This document shows, piece after piece, positions 60,990 to 64,000 of a DNA stretch of 64,000 nt. The DNA comes from Insolitispirillum peregrinum (lineage in GTDB: Bacteria; Pseudomonadota; Alphaproteobacteria; Rhodospirillales; Rhodospirillaceae), in NCBI RefSeq assembly GCF_042665255.1, contig NZ_JBHTCD010000004.1, one strand, 5' to 3'. Below the pieces are notes generated by a model that made no database searches, had not been told where the DNA came from, and saw nothing but the letters and a program-made list of their open reading frames with translations. Made by a program: the position numbers and the translations under genes. Position 1 is the stretch's first letter; each line of letters begins with the position of its first letter.

Positions 60990-61760
60990 GTGAAAGCTTT
61001 CAAACTCTCCGCCCTGACCCTCGCCGCCGCCGTTGCCGTTTCGGCGGCCGTTGCCGGGAGCACCGCCGCTCAGGCCGCTGAAAAGGTGCGTCTGGCCACC
61101 GAAGGCGCTTTCCCTCCGTTCAACACCATCGACAGCGCCGGCAAGCCGCAGGGCTTCGACGTGGATATCGGTCTGGCCCTGTGCGCCGAAATGAAGGTGG
61201 AATGCGAAGTCGTCACCCAGGATTGGGACGGCATCATTCCGGGCCTGCTGGCCAAGAAATACGATGCGATCATTGCCTCGATGTCGATCACCCCGGAACG
61301 TCAGCAGGCGGTGGCCTTCACCAACCCCTATTATTCCAACAAGCTGCAGTTCGTTGCCCCCAAGGGCAAGGACTTCACCCTGACCAAGGACGGCCTGAAG
61401 GGCAAGACCATCGGTGCCCAGCGCTCCACCATCTCGGCCTCGTGGATGGAAGAGCACATGCCCGGCATTGAGGTGAAGCTGTACGGCACGCAGGAGGAAG
61501 CCTTCCTCGACCTCGCCTCGGGCCGTCTGGATCTGGTGATCAACGACGTCTATGTCACCTATGGCTGGCTGAACAGCGACGCGGGCAAGGGCTTTGAGTT
61601 CAAGGGCTCGCCGGTCTATGACGACGACAAGATCGGCATCGCCCTGCGCAAGGACGACACCGCCCTGCGCGACAAGATGAACGCCGCGCTGGAGGCCATT
61701 CGCAAGAACGGCACCTATGACAAGCTGAACGCCAAGTATTTCCCGTTCAGCATCTACTAA
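60990..61760 (+). CDS. polar amino-acid ABC transporter, substrate-binding protein
   Basis: A 256-residue periplasmic binding protein. It uses a GTG start at 60990, and the signal peptide ends at AAQA-A near residue 30. The mature part begins KVRLATEGAFPPFNTIDSAGKPQGFDVDI, and has YDAIIASMSITPERQQAVAFTNPYY, the SBP_bac_3 hallmark, and GAQRSTISASWMEEH. This fits the Lys/Arg/ornithine or histidine group. It lies 74 bp after the ATPase gene. Confidence 0.95.
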   Translation: MKAFKLSALTLAAAVAVSAAVAGSTAAQAAEKVRLATEGAFPPFNTIDSAGKPQGFDVDIGLALCAEMKVECEVVTQDWDGIIPGLLAKKYDAIIASMSITPERQQAVAFTNPYYSNKLQFVAPKGKDFTLTKDGLKGKTIGAQRSTISASWMEEHMPGIEVKLYGTQEEAFLDLASGRLDLVINDVYVTYGWLNSDAGKGFEFKGSPVYDDDKIGIALRKDDTALRDKMNAALEAIRKNGTYDKLNAKYFPFSIY

Positions 61761-61841
61761 GCCCCGGATATATCATGCCAGAGCAGGCAGGGCCCCACCG
61801 GATGGCGAGGCTCTGCCGGTTTGTTTTTTGCGGAGCCGATC

Positions 61842-62519
61842 ATGGATTTGCACGGTTTTGGTCCCCTGTTGCTCGAAGGAGTCCTGGTGACGGTCGAGGT
61901 CGCCGTCACCGCCTGCGCTGTCGGGCTGATGCTGGGGCTGGCCGGGGCCGTCGCCAAGCTGTCCGAGGTCGCCGCCCTGCGCTGGCTGGCCGAGGTCTAC
62001 ACCACCCTGTTCCGGGGCCTGCCGGAATTTCTGGTGGTGCTGATCGTTTACTTTGCCGGGGCTGCGGTGCTGACCGCCACCATCGGCGGCGGAACCTATG
62101 TCGACGTGCCGCCGTTCATCGCGGGCAGTCTGGCCTTGGCGACCACTTTTGGTGCCTATGCCACCGAGGTCTTTCGTGGTGCCATTCAGGCCATCCCGCA
62201 AGGCCATGTCGAAGCCGGTCTGGCGCTGGGCCTGTCCCGGCGGAAAATCTTCTGGCGGCTGGTGATGCCGCAGGTGATGCGCTATGCCCTGCCCGGCCTC
62301 GGCAACCTGTTTCTGGTGTTGCTGAAAGATACCGCGCTGGTGTCGATGATCGGGGTGTCCGACCTGATGCGTCAGGCTGATATCGCCCGTGGGGCCACCC
62401 GCGACACCTTTACCTTTTACGCCATCGCAGCGGTGATGTACCTGACCCTGACCGCAATCACCACCGCCGTTCTGGCCCGTCTGGAACAGCGCGCCAACCG
62501 TGGCGTGCGCCGCGCTTAG
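61842..62519 (+). CDS. polar amino-acid ABC transporter, permease (HisQ-like)
   Basis: A 225-residue permease with five helices. The start at 61842 has CGGAG 8 bp upstream. The EAA loop is EAGLALGLSRRKIFWRLVMPQ, which contacts the ATPase. YTTLFRGLPEFLVVLIVYF is the HisQ/HisM N-terminal family motif. It pairs with the permease at 62648 to form the heterodimeric channel. An intergenic inverted repeat separates the two permease genes. Confidence 0.94.
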   Translation: MDLHGFGPLLLEGVLVTVEVAVTACAVGLMLGLAGAVAKLSEVAALRWLAEVYTTLFRGLPEFLVVLIVYFAGAAVLTATIGGGTYVDVPPFIAGSLALATTFGAYATEVFRGAIQAIPQGHVEAGLALGLSRRKIFWRLVMPQVMRYALPGLGNLFLVLLKDTALVSMIGVSDLMRQADIARGATRDTFTFYAIAAVMYLTLTAITTAVLARLEQRANRGVRRA

Positions 62520-62531
62520 GGCAAATCCCGA

Positions 62532-62622
62532 GCAGATGGACCCATCTGCGACGACGCATTTTCTGAAAATACAATACATTAGAGCATTTTGAGCGATCGA
62601 GAGAGAACGCAAAACGCTCTAA
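62532..62622. repeat. inverted repeats between the two permease genes
   Basis: A small stem GCAGATGG/CCATCTGC lies at 62532-62549. A longer imperfect palindrome follows: TTAGAGCATTTTGAGCG at 62579-62595 pairs with CGCAAAACGCTCTAA at 62608-62622. The 128-bp gap is unusual inside an ABC operon and resembles dispersed palindromes of alphaproteobacterial intergenic regions. Confidence 0.65.
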
Positions 62623-62647
62623 ACGACCGGAAATACAGGAGACGACC

Positions 62648-63373
62648 ATGGACTTTTCGGTTGATCTGATTTGGCGCAGCCTGCCCAAACTGCTCAGCGG
62701 GGCCGGACTGACGGCGGAACTGATTGCCCTGTCGGGCGTCATCGGCTTTTGCATCGCCCTGCCGATGGCCGTTGCCCGTACCGCCCGCTCGCGGCTGCTG
62801 CGCTGGCTGTCAGGTGGCTATATCTTCTTTTTCCGTGGCACGCCGCTGCTGGTGCAGATTTTCCTGATCTATTACGGCCTCAGCGGTTTTGCCTGGGTGC
62901 GGGAAAATGAGCTGCTGTGGCCGATCCTGCGTGAGGCCTATTGGTGCGCCATCATCGCCTTCTCGCTCAACACCAGCGCTTACAGCGCCGAGATTTTCCG
63001 TGGCTCGATGCAGGCGGTACCGGTGGGCGAAATCGAAGCCGGGCGCGCGCTGGGCCTGAGCCGGTGGCAGATTTTCCGCCGCATCCTGTGGCCGCGCGCC
63101 TTCCGCATGGGGCTGCCTGCCTATGGCAATGAAATCATCTTCATGATCAAAAGCTCGGCGCTGGCCTCGACCATCACCCTGATGGACCTGACCGGCGTCG
63201 CCCGTGCGCTGGTCGCCAAGACCTACAAGCCGGTCGAAGTGTTTCTTGCCGCTGGCGTGCTGTACCTGATCCTGATCTATGCGCTGACCTTTGTGCTGCG
63301 GGTGATCGAAAAGCGCTGGGACATCCGCCGTCCCACCCCGCCGGTGCGGGCCGAAGACGCCGGTCCGGCCTGA
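62648..63373 (+). CDS. polar amino-acid ABC transporter, permease (HisM-like)
   Basis: A 241-residue permease with five helices. The EAA loop is EAGRALGLSRWQIFRRILWP. GYIFFFRGTPLLVQIFLIYYG is the HisM/HisQ family motif, and STITLMDLTGVARALVAKTYKPVEVFLAAG follows. It is the last gene of the transport operon. A palindromic repeat and a truncated MITE-like repeat follow. Confidence 0.95.
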   Translation: MDFSVDLIWRSLPKLLSGAGLTAELIALSGVIGFCIALPMAVARTARSRLLRWLSGGYIFFFRGTPLLVQIFLIYYGLSGFAWVRENELLWPILREAYWCAIIAFSLNTSAYSAEIFRGSMQAVPVGEIEAGRALGLSRWQIFRRILWPRAFRMGLPAYGNEIIFMIKSSALASTITLMDLTGVARALVAKTYKPVEVFLAAGVLYLILIYALTFVLRVIEKRWDIRRPTPPVRAEDAGPA

Positions 63374-63374
63374 A

Positions 63375-63418
63375 GCAGTGAGCGCAAAAACGGGAACCGG
63401 TTTTCGCAAAATCACTGC
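63375..63418. repeat. short palindromic repeat, copy near the IS
   Basis: GCAGTGA at 63375-63381 and TCACTGC at 63412-63418 enclose GCGCAAAAACGGGAACCGG and TTTTCGC. It is the same family as 34613 and 40222, and it lies 2 bp after the permease stop codon and just before a MITE-like end. Confidence 0.75.
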
Positions 63419-63419
63419 G

Positions 63420-63448
63420 TCAGATCACCGTATACGACAAAAAACAAA
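63420..63448 (+). repeat. MITE-like structured repeat, copy D (left end only)
   Basis: TCAGATCACCGTATACGACAAAAAACAAA matches the left end of copies B and C (GTCA...GTACACGACAAA). The match stops abruptly at 63448, where the insertion sequence appears to begin. Confidence 0.65.
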
Positions 63449-64000
63449 GGCTCTTCCCGTGTTTTGGGGTGATGGGAAGCGATCAGGCGACCAATGCGCC
63501 GACCAGTGCCCCGAGGAGAGCTTTTCCTCTTCGGCGTGCGTTGTGGGCGAACTGGAAGAAGCCGAGGTAGATCGGCAGTTTTTCCTGTGAAATTCCGCGA
63601 TGGGGGCGCAACCAGGAGCGCAGGAGGGACCAGAAGCCCTCCATCGTGTTGACGTGAATCTCATGGAAGCTGTCACCATCCTCATCACGGGCGTATTCAC
63701 CACGCCCGTGACAGACTGTCTTATGGTGATATCCCCAGTCGGGCAGACGCGCATAGATATGGTACTCGTCGGTGAAGACGCTGGTTCCGGGTTTGATGCA
63801 CTGGGTGATGACCGGTTTGATGGTGACTTGCCGGACATTCTCCAGCATGCGTAGAACGACCTGGCCGCTGCGTTGGATCAGACCGGGGATCGGCGGTTTT
63901 TCTTTCTCCAGCGTTCCCCGGCCACGAGCGCCCTTGAGTCGGTTGCGGCGGCCCATCCGACCTTTTTTTGAACGGCGGCCGGGTGACCTTTGTGACCGGC
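63449..64000 (-). mobile_element. IS1595-family insertion sequence, one end
   Basis: The right part of an insertion sequence that continues past the window. It contains the 3' part of a transposase gene. The outer border is placed near 63449, where the MITE-like repeat is interrupted. The terminal inverted repeat and target duplication cannot be confirmed because the other end is missing. Confidence 0.65.
63483..64000 (-). CDS. IS1595/ISXO2-type transposase, C-terminal part
   Basis: At least 172 codons, open to the window edge; the start is outside. The DDE domain has GRRSKKGRMGRRN, RGRGTLEKEKPPIPGLIQRSG, TSVFTDEYHIYARL (second Asp), HKTVCHGRGEYARDEDG and IHVNTMEGFWSLLRSWL (Asn-Glu near the third acidic residue), matching the ISXO2-like DDE family. 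It ends with an Arg-rich FAHNARRRGKALLGALVGALVA tail. No frameshift is visible in this part, so it may be intact. Confidence 0.88.
   Translation of the reverse strand, partial: RSQRSPGRRSKKGRMGRRNRLKGARGRGTLEKEKPPIPGLIQRSGQVVLRMLENVRQVTIKPVITQCIKPGTSVFTDEYHIYARLPDWGYHHKTVCHGRGEYARDEDGDSFHEIHVNTMEGFWSLLRSWLRPHRGISQEKLPIYLGFFQFAHNARRRGKALLGALVGALVA

Overview
The window is about 64 kb of GC-rich DNA from an alphaproteobacterium, probably of the Rhodospirillales. This assignment rests on gene content and coding style (type VI secretion, biotin synthase, CMP-Kdo synthesis, a Bfd ferredoxin, a ccmA-ccmB pair, dispersed palindromic intergenic repeats), not on a marker-gene comparison.

Region 1 (1-22,718) is most of a type VI secretion system (T6SS). 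The order is tssK (3' end only), tssL, tssM, tssA, then an AT-rich gap with a possible promoter, tssB, tssC, hcp, tssE, a dispersed repeat, tssF, tssG, clpV/tssH and vgrG. After vgrG come a MORN/YwqK-like repeat protein, a DUF4280 PAAR-like spike-tip protein, a membrane-anchored SPOR-like protein and a 603-residue protein I do not recognise. A SulP transporter with STAS and cyclic-nucleotide-binding domains follows 6 bp later and ends at a terminator.

Region 2 (25-39 kb) is mostly housekeeping: DoxX, a TPR-sulfotransferase, a YbaK deacylase, Nudix-rlmN, an OmpA-like lipoprotein, a TrmH-type methyltransferase, quinone oxidoreductase, Bfd, exonuclease III, a glycosyltransferase, an MscS-type channel, ArsC and a Tat-type YjbF lipoprotein. 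At 39,636-40,217 there is a low-GC gene for a 193-residue protein that carries every signature of the ribosome-inactivating protein (RIP, rRNA N-glycosylase) family of Shiga toxin A and ricin A. It is the most notable gene here.

Region 3 (40-49 kb) holds bioB, an ScsB/DsbD-like reductase, AlgH, HisN, a PAS protein, kdsB and pheA. Region 4 (48-55.6 kb, minus strand) is a surface-glycan cluster: GmhB-like phosphatase, FlaA1/CapD-type dehydratase, WecA-like initiating transferase, an ArnT-like GT39 enzyme, PAP2 phosphatase and PseB. A tRNA-Leu(UAA) lies beside it.

Region 5 (55.7-64 kb) has a TauE/SafE permease, ccmA-ccmB behind a 583-bp structured leader that ends in an intrinsic terminator, an L-threonine aldolase, a polar amino-acid ABC transporter operon and the edge of an IS1595-type insertion sequence. 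Several intergenic spaces carry two repeat families: short palindromes with an ACCGGT-like core, and a roughly 185-bp MITE-like element whose hairpins keep their pairing while their sequence varies.
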